Positions 22,901-37,900 of a stretch of 64,000 bases of DNA are shown here, piece by piece. The DNA comes from Brachypterus glaber. Its lineage: Eukaryota; Arthropoda; Insecta; Coleoptera; Kateretidae. The stretch lies in contig OY294050.1 in assembly GCA_958510825.1 (NCBI GenBank), forward strand, positions 42,669,249 to 42,733,248, in the 5' to 3' direction. Under the pieces are notes generated by a model. The model was not told the DNA's origin, did not search any database, and worked only from the letters and a program-made list of their open reading frames with translations. Both the position numbers and the translations under genes were made by a program. The first letter of the stretch is position 1. Each line of letters starts with the position of its first letter.

Positions 22901-25900
22901 AACTACGAATTTAAATTTCTATGGTACACTTGTACCTGTATTGCACATCACCACTACAACTTCAAACTCGTTCGGGACAGCATACATTTGTTTAGGGATG
23001 ACACAAAATAATAAATAATAATTTGATATCAAAAATTGTTCACGACCAAGCCTTAAAATTTTAAATGACTGGTTACCCATAGAAGGGGCAAGTGTAACTG
23101 GTGGTCCTGGGGTAAGTGTAAATGCGTTTTTAAATAAATTGAGTATAAGTTTTTATAGGTTTTTTAGTTTAGTTTAGTATAGGTTTTCTTTTGTTTCAGA
23201 TTTTAAATTGAAGTTAAATGGTATTATCTACAAATAAGTTTATATCTTTTTTGCTATGAGAGATAAAAAAATGATTTTTTTTGGATGAAAGCTAAATTCT
23301 TGGACTATGTTACACTTAAGTCCATAACATACACCAAGTTTTATATCCCTGCGGCCAGCCGTGGTTACACTTGCCCCAAATGGCGGGGAAAGTGTAACCA
23401 CACGACATGGTAAAATATTTTTTTAGATTAAAAAATTGTGGTATAAAATTACTCAAAAACTTGCAACTACTGTTTTTCTAAACCCCCAGGTTACCTACAA
23501 AAAGATACGTACTGCCCTGCTGATGCTTATTTAGTCAAGGCTAATTTTTAAAAACGAACTATGCGTTTTTACACTTACGCCACTCCACCTTATGCTTAAA
23601 AGGAAAAAAATAAGTTTCCAAGGTCTTTAAAATTTTCACTTGTACAAAAATTACAGATTTTTTACGATTTGTGGATAATTTCACGAACTTTAGGGGCCCA
23701 GTTAGGACCGTTAGAGAAGTTTCAACACTCTCATATTTTCAGAATTTTCTAAATGAAAATTTTAAGATAATAAACAAATTTAAGTTTCACCCATCAAGTG
23801 ATAAAATTCAAAAAATAGTATTGCGGCACGGGTTAACGATATCGGATTGGGCTGAAATTTTGCAGGGTGAGTTTTCTCTTCATGTCGGAGGTAATAATAA
23901 TAATAATAATATCTTTATTGACGGATAATCCATTTAGAATTTACAAACATATAATCACTTAAAAACTAAATTTATAAATACAAGAATAAAAACTGTCTAA
24001 AAACTAAATATAATGAGACAGATACATATTAAAATAAACACAACAATAAACATAAATTAAAAGAGTTAAAATAAATAAAAAATTATATTTGACTAAGTTT
24101 TAAATTCACTTGTGTCTTAAACCTATCAAGAGTCAGTGAAAAATCCAAATCCAGATTATTTGCGATTCTACAAAGTCTATTAACTGGTGCATTTAACATA
24201 TAATTTGTCTTGCAATAGTTCACGTAAAAAGTTCGATTGTTATTGTTAATTCTAGTATTCCTTGCTGGAACCAAAAAATTTAAAAATGAAAAATGGACAA
24301 TCTATAATACCATTAATTAATTTGTATAGAAAAACCAAATCTAAGTAGATTCTTCGGTTTTCAAGCGTACTTATTTGAAAATAAATTCTTATAGAGTTAT
24401 GATTTGGAAGCATTAAACTCGATTTGAAATTTAAAAAATTTAAAAATCTGTTTTGTACCCTTTCAATTTTAAGCTTGTTTTCAATATAAAAAGGAGACCA
24501 AATTATCGAGGAAAACTCTAAATGCGAACGTACTATAGAGTAATATAAACTTTTAAGACAATTTACATTACTAAAGTCTTTTAAATTTCTTTTTAGAAAA
24601 CCCAAGAGTTTTAGTGATTTGTTTACCTGTAATTGTATGTGTTTGTCAAAACACATTTTGTTATCATAGGTAACTCCTAGATCTTTAATAACAGAAACAT
24701 TTTCAAGATCTACACCATTTATATTATAATTAAAATTAATGGGATTAATACTGCGATTAAAATGCATAGTTTTGCACTTATCTGCATTAAGACGCATGCC
24801 ATTAGCAACACACCATTCAAAAAGTTTGTCTAGAGCTTCCTGAAGTCGTAGACAATCAAGCAGACTTCTAATAATAAGATACATTTTCAAATCATCCGCG
24901 AACAATAAAAAGAATAAAAAGCCTAGATGTTTTTTTATGTCATTTATAAAAAAAATAAATAAAAATGTGGACAAGTGTCCCCCTTGTGGTAAGCCTAGAT
25001 ATCAAAAAAGGTAACTCCTAGATCTTTAATAACAGAAACATTTTCAAGATCTACACCATTTATATTATAATTAAAATTAATGGGATTAATACTGCGATTA
25101 AAATGCATAGTTTTGCACTTATCTGCATTAAGACGCATGCCATTAGCAACACACCATTCAAAAAGTTTGTCTAAAGCTTCCTGAAGTCGTAGACAATCAA
25201 GCAGACTTCTAATAATAAGATACATTTTCAAATCATCCGCGAACAATAAAAAGAATAAAAAGCCTAGATGTCTTTTTATGTCATTTATAAAAAAATTAAA
25301 TAAAAATGTGGACAAGTGTCCCCCTTGTGGTAAGCCTAGATATCAAAAAAGAAAAATAAAGGGCTCTTTTGGAACAGCCAATTGTATACTATACCTACTG
25401 TTAGTTACCTGATAAACAAGTGGATCCAGTTTTACCAGTGTTATCTCCCATCGTATCAGTAGTATTACTCGTAAACTCGAAAGCAGCGTCCCTTAGTGGC
25501 GGACTTTTCAAATTACTTGAAGAAAAAATATATATTATTTTAGATTATTATTTATTAGATATTAGACATTATTAGCTTGACAAAAGTGGCACGGGTGGTT
25601 TTAAAAATTTTCACCTAAAAGGTCTGGCAACTTCGATATATTTTTTTTATTATGACCCTAGTAGAAATTTAACGTTAGAATAACGTTTTTCTAATGTTAG
25701 AAAACTGTATAAAAGTACGTTATAAAATATGTGCAAATGTCCCGCTTTTTAACGTTCTATAGTTAGTTACAAACGAATCTAACGTTAGTTACAAACGTAA
25801 ATCTAACGTTAGATTTTTAAGTTAGAAATACGTTTCATTTCTAACTTTCGGAGGGGGCGTGGCCAACTAGGAAATTTCTACCTGCATCATAAAATGGCAG

Positions 25901-28900
25901 TTGGAGATAAATTTATTCATATAAATAAATCTTAATATATTTTAGCAATTGTAATAATTTTAAACATAATTTCGTTACATTTATCTAAATATTTTAGGGT
26001 AATATCCTGTTATACTTCGATAAATACGTTTACCTCTCAGAAAAACCTTATATTTAGTTGGTTAATATTTATTTATACATTCAGAATCTTAAAATATTTT
26101 TTCAATTATAGTACAGCGTTGCCAGACTTACTATAATTTTGACTTTTGGGGATATATTTTTAAACTTATTATAGAAATAATAAATAATTATCAAACCTAG
26201 GCACATAGCTGTCTGAAATGAGTATTTTCTACTATAGCTTACGTATTAATAATGGAAATTTAAAAAATATTTGAAGTTAGAATAAGATTAGAAAAAGGTT
26301 AGAATTTAGTTACGAAACTAACGTTAGATTTATGTATTTTATAACGTTTTTATCAAACGTTAGTTTTTAAGGTTAGATTTATATATTTTATAACGTTTTT
26401 GTCAAAGGTTAGTTTTTAAGGTTAGATTTATATATTTTATAAAGTTTTTGTATAACGTTTGAGACTAAACATAAAAATGTCATTAATCTAATGTTATGTT
26501 AAGTTAGATTTATCTACTTTTCTACCAGGGGATTCTCTGGTGTATTTTACGCATTCTGTGTAAAAATTAAAAAAATCGTTAGATGGCTTTTTTGCATCAT
26601 CGTCTTAAACTTAACACTTTTACCAAGGAGCAGTTATTCATCTTTGACCTAATAAAAACTTCCTTACAGATTTTGATCGGCTGAATCCATATCTGTTCTT
26701 AAAATTTGGTTACATTGTCTAGTTTTTGCGAAATATTATATTTTATATTCAGGAAGTTGAAATTTTGCCCAAGGGAGTCCATAATTTTGGACCGGCAAAG
26801 TGTTTTAATACTTTTATCAAATACATACAGATAATAAGACAATTACCAGCTTTATTTTAAATAGATAAACTCAATAATAACCCCCGTGTGGCTTTTACTT
26901 TATTCAGGCCTATTCACACGTACCATTGATATTGAGATTTGTGGCAATATTGACGAAAATTGCAAGGTCATGTATTAAAACTGCATGGGATTGTAATTTT
27001 TGTCAATATTGAATAGATTTCAATGGTACATGTGAATAGGCCTGAATGAGTGGATAATTATTTATTTTACCCACTCAACTGTCACTTGTCAAATTATTTT
27101 CTTGTAAATGTCATTAAAATTTTTAATAAAAATATGAATTCCTAAGCTATTTATTGGATAAAACCTTGTATGGCACTCATGGGTAAACCGATATTGCCCT
27201 CTCGAAAATTAACCTGCTTGGCTGAAAAAGTCCAAACGAGGCGTCAGCCAAGCAGGTTAATTTTCTCATGGGCAATATCTTACTTTACCCACTAGTACCA
27301 TAAATAACTATTTCGGCCTGTATGAATGAGTCGTATATTTAAGTTTATAGGTATAAACCATAAAATGATCTAAGGTTTTATTTCAACTACGGCAAAATTC
27401 ATTTTCTAAGTACCTAGGTACTTAGGTACCTGTATTGGCTTTAAATTAGCCAAAACAAAAGTTACTGTGCATGTCATGATTGACAACATATTTTTGGCAT
27501 GCTAATTATTATATACCAAGGTAGAGAAGACATTTTTTATAGCCGTGCGTCTTAAATTCCGAGCTGCGTAGCAGCAACGAGGGTATAATAATCACCCGAA
27601 TTATTAATAGCTAGCAAACGCGAGTAGAATACTATACTTTATCCACGGCCGTTTTAAAGTGTTTATTTTTACAGACCCGTGATTAAAAGGCCTATTAATA
27701 ACGGCCGTGGATAAAATTAATTAATTATAAAAATTGATTAATTAAAAAAAGTGGCCATTAGGGTGGGTCAAAAAAAACCGATCATTTTTTTTTAACTTTA
27801 TACTCTGAAAAATCGGTTGGTAGACACCTCTAGAAAATTCTCACCAAATATGAGCTCTTAACTTTGATAAAAAGGTTCTCCGCTTTACAATTTTCCATTT
27901 TTTTCTCAGTATTAGAAACAAAAATTCATATCTGTTTGACAACTGTTCGTTAAAAAGTATCTCTCCTGATATTCTTGTAGGAAATCGAACGCTCTACAAA
28001 AAAGGTATCTTACAATTTTTTCGTAAACCTCACCGTTTAAAGATATCAAAGGTTAAAGTTTGATTATTTTAAAAGACATTTCTGTTTTGATTATGAATTT
28101 TATAACTCGCTTACAAAAAATTGTTATGAATTGCGCAATTCATAGTTTTATAGGAAATTAACTGCTCTACAAAAATGGTCTCTTATGATTTGTCGATTAA
28201 ATTAAGCGTTTAAGAGATATTCATCGTCAAACTTCAATGCATACTAATTTTAATAGTTTTTGATGAATAATTCGAAAAATTTCAATTTAATTCGAAAGGT
28301 AAACTTCTATAAGAGTTACTCTTACGAAAGAAACTCAAATATGTATAAATTTTCGTGAAACTCATAAATTAAATTGAAATTTTTCGAATTATTCATCAAA
28401 AACTATTAAAATTAGTAAGCATTGAAGTGTGACGATGAATATCTTTTAAACGCTTAATTTAATCGACAAATCATAAGAGACCATTTTTGTAGAGCAGTTA
28501 ATTTCCTACAAAACTATGAATTGCGTAATTCATAACAATTTTTTGTAAGCGAGTTATAAAATTCAAAAGCAAAACAGAAATGTTCGATTTCCTACAAGAA
28601 TATGAGGAGAGATACTTTTTAACGAACAGTTGTCAAAGAGATATGAATTTTTGTTTCTAATACTGAGGAAAAAATGGAAAATTGTAAAGCGGAGAACCTT
28701 TTTATCAAAATTAAGAGCTCATATTTGGTGAGAATTTTCTAGTGGTGTCTAGCAACCGATTTTTCAGAGAAGTAAAAAAAAAAATAGTCGGTTTTTTTGA
28801 CCCACCCTAGTGGCCATAGCAGAGTAAAGCGACGTTTAATGAATAAAACAAAGTATTAAATTTTCAGAATTTAGTGACTTGTGAAAGAAAGGTGGCTTTA

Positions 28901-31900
28901 GAGGGTTATTAAAAGGTTTAAAATTTCCTTTTTGATTAAAATTTAGACATTTAAAATCAAGGAGACAGAAAACTTTGGACAGCAGGTATACAAAAAAAGA
29001 TATACGATTTAAAAGAGACGACCGGAAACAGCGCTCTTAGCTAAAATTTTTGGAGAAACAAATACCCATTGTTCAGTGTAGATAGTACAAAAATTAATAC
29101 TGACCTTCTGTTGCTTCTGTAACTTGAGACAGAATATGTTCTATCAAAACCAGCCATTTTCTCACTTATAGAATAGTCTATGCTTCCTGTTTTCTTATCA
29201 ATTTGATTGATAAAACTATGTCTGTGCCTTAAAAGATAATTTTGCAAGTTTCCAAACTGACAGTATTCTACAATAACCAATAATTCTCCTAAAATTTAAA
29301 TAATACTTTTAGTTAGTTTTTTTTTACATTTTGTCAATAAAATGCGATTCTTTAGTCAAAAATACACCAAAAAGGTACTCTGTTTGTAATGCCGTAGGCC
29401 CAACCGTTACCGAGAAAATTGCTATTAAAATGAAATTTCACGTTCTGAGAATCAAAAATAGAAAAGAAAAAATGCACCAATAAAAATGGCAATACTGCAG
29501 TGCGATTCTACATCAAAAACTATGAAAAAAGTTCCAGTACACAAATATCCACAAATCGCTTTTAAGGGAGCTACAGCCCCTTAAAAGAGGCCGTAGTACT
29601 CTAAAAACTGATTTTCGATGTATCGAGAGTCCAAACGAGCTTTTTTACGGTTCTTAATGTAAAATCACTCTGAAGTATTGACTTTTTCTACGACTGCTTT
29701 AGAATGTAAGCAAATACACACACTTTTCAAACACAGAATGAATCCATTCTAACTCTAGATACGGTATGAATATTCCGTATCAAGTGTTAGAATGAGCACA
29801 TGGAGTGCCATCTTTTGTTTATAAAAGTAAAGAAAACTGTAGCAAAATTAGCAAAAATATATATATATTTTACCATGAAATATTGAATAATTTATTGCAA
29901 TTTAAAGTTTTGCGTTAAAATTAAATAAAGTTTATTAGTTTTTTCTAATATTTGACCAGTTTTTTATCAATTTAGTTCAAAAAATTAAAACTTCTCCATC
30001 TATTGTTAAATATTTAAACCTGATATCTGTCACAACAATCTGACATAACCTTCAATTTTTGCATTATAATTTGTAAATATGTGCTAAAATTAAATAAATA
30101 TATTTTTTAAGTACTGATTTGATAAAATTATTAAATAACATTAATTGCTTTATTTAAAAATATGTGTTTTGTATTTGTAAAATAAAAACTACTTTTTAGA
30201 TGTACCCTTAAAAGGGTGTAGCTTCCTTAGCTCCGGACCAACCTTTATAGAATACTTTTTTCATGTTTTTTTTTTAAATGTAGAATTACCTCTAAAAATA
30301 TCTACATGTTTCTCTGGAACACCCTATACAGGGTGATCAATAACTGCCATGCCAAAATTTAAGACTTGATTACACATCCATAAATATGAAAAAAAGTTTC
30401 AATAAAAGTTGGTCCGGAAATGAGCCCTAAGGGAGCCACGGCGCTTCGAAGATGACATATTGAATGGGGAACAAAAAAAAGCATCAATAAAATTTTAATG
30501 TTGCAGGGTGATTCTTTATTTAAAACTGAGCAAAAAAGTATTCTCCACCAAAACACCTAAATTTAATATTAAAGGAGTAATAGCCTTTTAAAAAGTAACG
30601 TTTTTGGTGGCAGAAAATGTTACTTCCTCTTAATTGCATTTTTTTTTAAACGGTTGCTCCTACAGTATTACACTATATGACATTTTTTATGAATTTCACT
30701 CAATGAATCTATATTTTTTACAAAAAATCCAAAAAAAGTACACATAAAAAAGTTTGGGGCAAAAATGTGTTAAGCCTAATCCTTTTTTCGTCTAGGGACG
30801 CCTCTGGATAAATTCAAAAAAATAAATGAACATAAACTTATTGCCCTTATTAGTACTAGTATATATGCAGAAGCTCGTCGCTCTAGCTTAAAGGGTACCA
30901 GAGTTATTAATTAAAAACCTTATTTTTATTACAATTTTAAGGGGCCGTAACTCCGTTAGGGCTCATTTGTGGACCAACCTTTACAGGAACTTTTTTTGAT
31001 TTTTGGATGCAGAATCACCTCTTAAATTTTGGCATGACAGTCACTGATCACCCTGTATAAAAAGAACAAAAATATTTAAAATAAATTAAATTGTTTTTAA
31101 ATCATACTTTTAGTAACGTTTTTGGTGCAAGCTCCTAACAGATTAACAACATTTAAGTGCTGTCCCAGATGAACCATAATCTTTAATTCGGACGCCAAAG
31201 CTTTGATATAAGTATTATCAGCATTACGCCTAACCATTTTAACTGCAACGGTGGTATGTTTTTCATTATCTAGAATTCCTTTAGCTTGGCCTTTCATCAC
31301 TACACCAAATGCTCCAGATCCCAGTTGTTTGCCTTAAATAATAATAATAATAATAATATTACATGTTTGTTTGCATGTTTGTTTAACCTCGTACTATTCT
31401 ACTTAATTAAGCATCCTCTAAGTCCAGGACTTGTGTGGGCTAGTAGTAGAGGGAACCACCTGCTTATACTGACTTTCGAACCAGTTTCTAGGGAGTGTCC
31501 GTTTCACTTATCGCCTTCGCCAAATTTCAATTATTAATTAATTGAAAAAGGGAAATAGCCGCCAGTGAGAATCGAACTCGCTCTAGTAGACTTGCTATGC
31601 ATAAGCGCTAGCGACTACGCTATTAATAATAATAATAATAATAATAATACTAACTCGATTTATTTCATTATGTACCAAGGCGAAAACTATCCCTCGGGCC
31701 AAATGCCCTCGGGCATTATAGTCTAGTAACGCCTGTAGTGCATACAAGACTTGATTATCATAAATTATAAAATAAATTCCTGCATTTTTTTTAACTATTT
31801 TGGTTAATTTTTAGTATTTAGTGAGCTTTGATCGGTTGTCATAGAATAAATTTGACGGTTGCTAAGGGTTGTTTATTTTATTTAAAGCGTCCTTTACTTT

Positions 31901-34900
31901 TAATGAACGAAAAAATATGAGATTTCACAAAATATTATAAAAAATGCTGAAAAAGCTAAGGAAAACTTATTACCGGGAAGTCTAAAGCCCTGTATGAAAA
32001 GGAGTATGAAAATTTTCCACAATGGAAAGTAAAAAACCAAATTAACGTGATTACTGAAACAGTAATGATGGCTTACTTTTAGGTGTGTAACCTTTTTGCG
32101 CATTGGTAATAACAATTTTTAATTAAACTAATCAAAATTTTAATTGGAACAACAAAAAATTTTTAACAAATTTAAAGTCAATTATCTCCAAATTTAATAA
32201 ACCGATTTAAACAATTGTTTTTTTACAAGAAAGGTATATCTTTTGACTATAATTATTTCTGATTAGAGTTTCCAAAAATTTAACAGTCTACAAGGTGTTA
32301 CAGAATAAATGTGACTATGTTTTTTTGCTTAATCCTTTAATGTGCACCAAACACGTTTTAGAGAATTTTTAAAAGTTTTTCTGCTTTAGTGTAATTAGGG
32401 AACGTTCAAGTATTACGTAACGCTCCTAGGGGGGGTGGGGGTCATTTCGGAGTGTTATGCCCATGTTAATGTTATAGGAAAATAGCGTTACAGGGGGGGT
32501 CCAAAATGATCAAAATTTGCGTTACGTAATACTTGAACGTTCCCTTACCACGTTTAGTTTAAACAATTATTTTTTTAAATTTTGTCTCTATCCCGTTTCG
32601 TTGTAAAGATGTTGGGGATTTTGTGGAAAAAGTGATTTTTATGTAAAATTGAAAAAAATGTTTTTGTTTTGATATAAAAAGTACGGGGTAACGTCCCTTC
32701 GGACCATTTATTACTTATTTGTCATGTGACTTGAGATTTTTATTTAGTCTTAAAATTTAAAACTGTCTAAATCCAGTATATCATAGTCACCGGCCGTGTA
32801 TTTACTTACAGAAAAAACTTTTGAAACGGAGCCCCGCGGAGCTTCAACTAAAATATATTTTTTTCATTAAAAGCTCATAATATTTTTTTTTTAAGATGTA
32901 TTTTTTTGAAAATTGATCATAGACTCATAAACATATAAACCACACACATGTGTGCACACCCAGTCAACACAAATACATGGCAGGAACATAGCAGGTACAT
33001 AACCACTGTTCTATGTGATGTTGCAGACATGTAATTTTTATAGCCCATGTATAGTCCTTGGACTTTAACAATTCCGCCTCAAGTTATGTATCAGCTACAT
33101 AACATGCTACATATCAGATACATACTAGGTACATAACAATAAAAGTAGGCGTTTCCGAATTTTGCTTGTTATGGAGTGCATCATAGATTTAGACATGGTG
33201 AACATTTTTACGTCTTTTTGATAAACCTAATAATTAAAGTATATAAATATCTTTATATGTAGCATCCATCAGGCAAAATTCTTATACGATGTGCATTTTT
33301 ACTGTGAAAGCAAACTTTCTACCAGGCTTAAAAATCATGGGCCACATAAAAAGCCAATTTTTAGAAAAAAAAAAAATAGCAAATAATCATTTTAAAAAAT
33401 ATATATATATTTTAATTTTTTGTCTAAAATTATCTAAAATCAGTTTAGTTGTCTAAAAATACATGCGTTTCTACTACTTAAGGGTAAAACTTTTATTATT
33501 AACAACAATTTTAAGAATATTAGTGATTCTAACCTATAAAAATTAAAATAATATAGACGCCATATTTAGTATTGAATTCATAACATTTTATGTATCGTGT
33601 ATGTTCTCGTACCATGTATATGATACATAACATGCAATATTGCATGTTATGTATCATACATAGGTATGTTACATCTTATGTAATATGGCACATGTAACGT
33701 AAAAAATCTTTCTGTTATAGGGCATGTTATGTAGCATACATATGTATGTTATGTCTCATGTAATATGGCACTTGTTACCTAAAAAATCTTTCTTTACCAT
33801 GTTGCATCCATATATGTGCGGACTGGGCAGTAAGTATATTATTTGATCTGAAGAGAGTTCGACAAAAGTCACGATATTTCAGAACAAAAATTTGCACCTT
33901 GTGCCTTTCTTTGACATAAAAAAAATATGTTTACATCTTCCCCAAAAAATAATACCATACCTTAAAAAAATACCTCGGGTGAAAAACTTTGTAGCTTCTG
34001 TAGTTTTACAGCTATACAGCTTTTTTAGTTTTCTCTGTTTCAACTTTGGTAAAGTTAATCTCTTTTTAATTAGATTTAAAATTAGTACAGTTCTTACCTC
34101 TCTCTATTTATTTGGTCTTTTTCTTCCGAATAATTAACCAGGGTTTCTCTATATAATCATGAGGTTTCCAGTGCGCAAGTACTAATCGCGCACTATCACT
34201 GATAAATTACTACTGTAGTAATTCCCACGGTAATATAAAAAGTTATCATTAAAAATACACAAAAAAACTATCTTTAAACGTCCATTATTATTCACTTAAA
34301 ATTCAACAGTTCGCACGATTAATAACTATATATATGGTTCACTTTTACTTGTACATAAAATATTAACATAAAAATACTCTAGGCATATCATACAAGATGA
34401 CAAAACAAAAATATACAAGGCACATCATAAAAGATGGCTTAGCATGATGCTGTCGCTTGATCGCCTAGTACTTGCAGTTCTTACCTAGCTTTAGATTTTC
34501 AATAGGAAATTCCCATTTTTTATCATAAGGTAATAATTCAGCCTGCTCATCAATGGCAAGATCTTGGTTTATACATTCAATGTCCCCTTTTTCCCAGTGT
34601 AAAAGTCCTAATTTTTTCAGTTCATCTTGTACTTTCTAAAAAATATACATAATTATTTATATACCTTTTAAATGTGGTAAGAATAGTAGTAGTATGGAAT
34701 AGACAATATTCCGTGAGAGCCGGTAGGCGAGTATGACGGTCCCGCGAGTGCGGAATGACTATTCCAAACGTGTTGTAGACTATACTTTTTCTTCGACTGC
34801 AAATATAAAACACTGTATGACTTTAAACTGCGATCAAGATCAATGTTTTTTGTGACTCGACATTGTAAATGCAACAACACATATTTTTAAATAAAGCAAT

Positions 34901-37900
34901 TAATGTTATTTAATAATTTTATCAAATCTGTACTCAAAAAAGATTTTTTTTTTATTTTAGCACATATTTCCAAATTATAAGGTTATGTCAGATTGTTGTG
35001 ACAGATATCAGGTATAAATATTTAACAATAGATGGAGCAGTTTTAATTTTTTGAACTAAACTGATAAAAAACTGGTCAAATATTAAGAAAAACTAATAAA
35101 CTTTATGTAATTTTAACGCAAAACTTTAAATTGCATTAAATTATTCAATATATCATGGTAAAATATATATATTTTTGCTAATTTTGCTTCAATTTTCTTT
35201 ACTCTTATAAACAAGAGATGTCACTACATATGCTCATTCTAACACTTGATACGGAATATTCATACCGTATTTAGAGCTAGAATGGATTCAATCTGTCTTT
35301 GAAAGGTGTGTGTATTTGCTTACATTCTAAAGCAGTCGTAGAAAAATATTTTTTCTATTTTGCGTTCAACATTATTTTATTTCAACACTATAAGTACAGA
35401 ACAACTTGTTTTTATAAAATATATATTTTTTTTGCATTAAAAAGTTTGCAAAATAGAAAAAATAGTATAACATATAAGTTTTAAAAGAATTTTAGCGCAC
35501 TCGTACGTTAGGAAACTCCCCGCAAGCAGGTAGTTTCCTAACTTTGTACTATGGTATGTTTTTTCAAGCAAGATAGTAACATTAGATATGAGAATATACT
35601 GCGTAGTTTATTTTATAAAACATAACTATATTCTTTACACAAACATATACTATTTAACCCTGTTGTAAAAATATTTACTGTGCGATTTTTAACTTACTAT
35701 CTTGTTTGAAAAAACGAACCATAGTGCGAAAAAATATTATCTTTTAAAACTAGTATCTTAGTATACTTACTATTTGCCTGCATTAACATTTTTATTAAAA
35801 GTAAAGATATTTGATACGTGTAAATTACTGTATATTTATGTATATATTTATTTCTTACCTTATATTTGTAGAATTTTAGGAAAAGTATAGACACTAATCC
35901 CAGTAAGATCAAAATTATGACAGAAAGTACACCATATATTAAAGTATTGTCTTTAGGTTTATCTAAAATAAAAAAAAAGTAAGTTACAAGTTAACCTTCC
36001 GTTAATCTGGGGGTCTAATTTGGTTTCGTGCGAAAATAAATAAACTTGGCGCCCCTGCAAAAAAATACCCTAAAGAAAAAAAGAAAAAAGCTTTGTCCCT
36101 GACCAAACTTGGCGCCCCTGCAAATAAATTGGCGCCCAACCCTATGGGGGGGTGTAATTACCCCCATTACTCCCCTCATCTACGCCCTTGAGTGTTATAG
36201 TGTATACTTTCGAATTTCCCAAAATCGCCAAAAAACGCCCTAGAGAAAAAATCCTGAATACAAATGCGTTTCATGAAAAAAAAACTTTGAAAAGGCGGAC
36301 TGTCTGTTTGTCTGTCCGTCCGATATCACGCTTTTTGTGGACAAAATAAATTAAATACGAATAATCCGATTGACTTAAAATTTTCAGGAGAAATCAAGTT
36401 CTATGAAGGAAAGATCCTTATTGTTTTTGAAAGTAATCCCAAAAAAAAAGTTACGGGTGGTTAAACTACCTAGCAACAACAAAAGAATCAATCTTTTTTC
36501 GTTTTATGAAAAAAGAAAATAAAACAAATGGCTGAAAGTTTGTTTTCTTATTTTTCAAAAAAAAAAAAAATCGTTTTTTAAAAAAAGATGTTTTAAAAAA
36601 ATATTGTTAATTTTTTTTATATATTTTTTTATGATAGATATGGGAAAATGCAATATACCATATAAAGTAATGTGAATAGTAGTTTATAATGGAATGAGTA
36701 GCATTACATATCTTTACGGCTTGTTTGTTGTTTACAGCCTGTTCCAGAACTCGCCTACAGAAATTTGAGGGTATATTAAAAACCCTCTGGAAAATATGAA
36801 AAATATTTCAAAAATAATCCATCTTCAATACTAATTAAAAAGGAAGCTATTTAATCTGACCTACAAATTAGTTTTTACCTACTTATTAGTAACTATGGTT
36901 GCATTTTAATTTTTGACGCGTGCTTTATTTAAGACTTTCAACTTTAGAATCTTTTTAGGTTATTATATTTTGACAAAACCGACAGAGGCTATCAAATATT
37001 CTATTTTTATAGGGTCACTCCATACGGCGGTTGTTTTTTGACATTAATAAATATTTATGTCACAATAATCACCTTGTCAACCTACAGAATATGTACCTGC
37101 AATAATTAAATTTGCTTCCATAGCTACAGATTCAACGTTTAAAGGTAATTTAACATCAGCAACAGTATTGGTCCACTTAAAGCGTTCTTTTTTTTTTGAA
37201 TTGAACGAAGATGGATTTTTTTCGAAATTTTTTTCATTTTTTAATATACCCTAAAATTTCTGTACGCGAGTTCTGGAACAGGCTGTATTTTTGTAATAAT
37301 AAATAATGAATAAAATCTAAAATGTAACTACTTACTTTTTAAAAATAATTTGATTTCGTTTGAAACTGTAGATATTTTATTAGTTGCTTCACATCTATAA
37401 GTACCCTCGTCCTCAACTTTGCTTTTTAGAAATTTAATACTGTTTTTGCCCATTACTATTCTACGGTTATTTTCCGGCAAAAAAGGCTCATTATTCTAAA
37501 ACATTAAAATAAAAATATAGTAGAAAAATAAAATGAAGCAGGGTGGAAATTAGATTTTTGACATTTTGGGAACCGTGGTTTTTTTTATAATCTTTTTCTC
37601 TTTTGCGACTGTTATAAGCTCATAATCACACGCATTTTGCTTGTTCTTATAGGCCTATAAGAGGTCTCTATTTTTTTTCTTTTGGGTTGGCAACAGACAA
37701 AAGTCTATCTCGTGAACGTCGGTTTAAAGTTTAATTTTCTACAAAATTTTGTGTTTAGGTTATGTTTTACCGTGTTAAAATTGTGGCTTGTTACTTGCAG
37801 TGGAAAAGAGAAGAAATTACTAAAAAACATGTGAAAATAATATTCGTTCTTAGAATTTTAAACATGGCGAAAACTGTAATGCCAATTAGAAACAAAAATC

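Noticed and set aside
31568..31622. Functional tRNA gene
   Set aside because: Box A and box B are present but arms do not fold into a tRNA, and the sequence continues into a SINE body repeated elsewhere.
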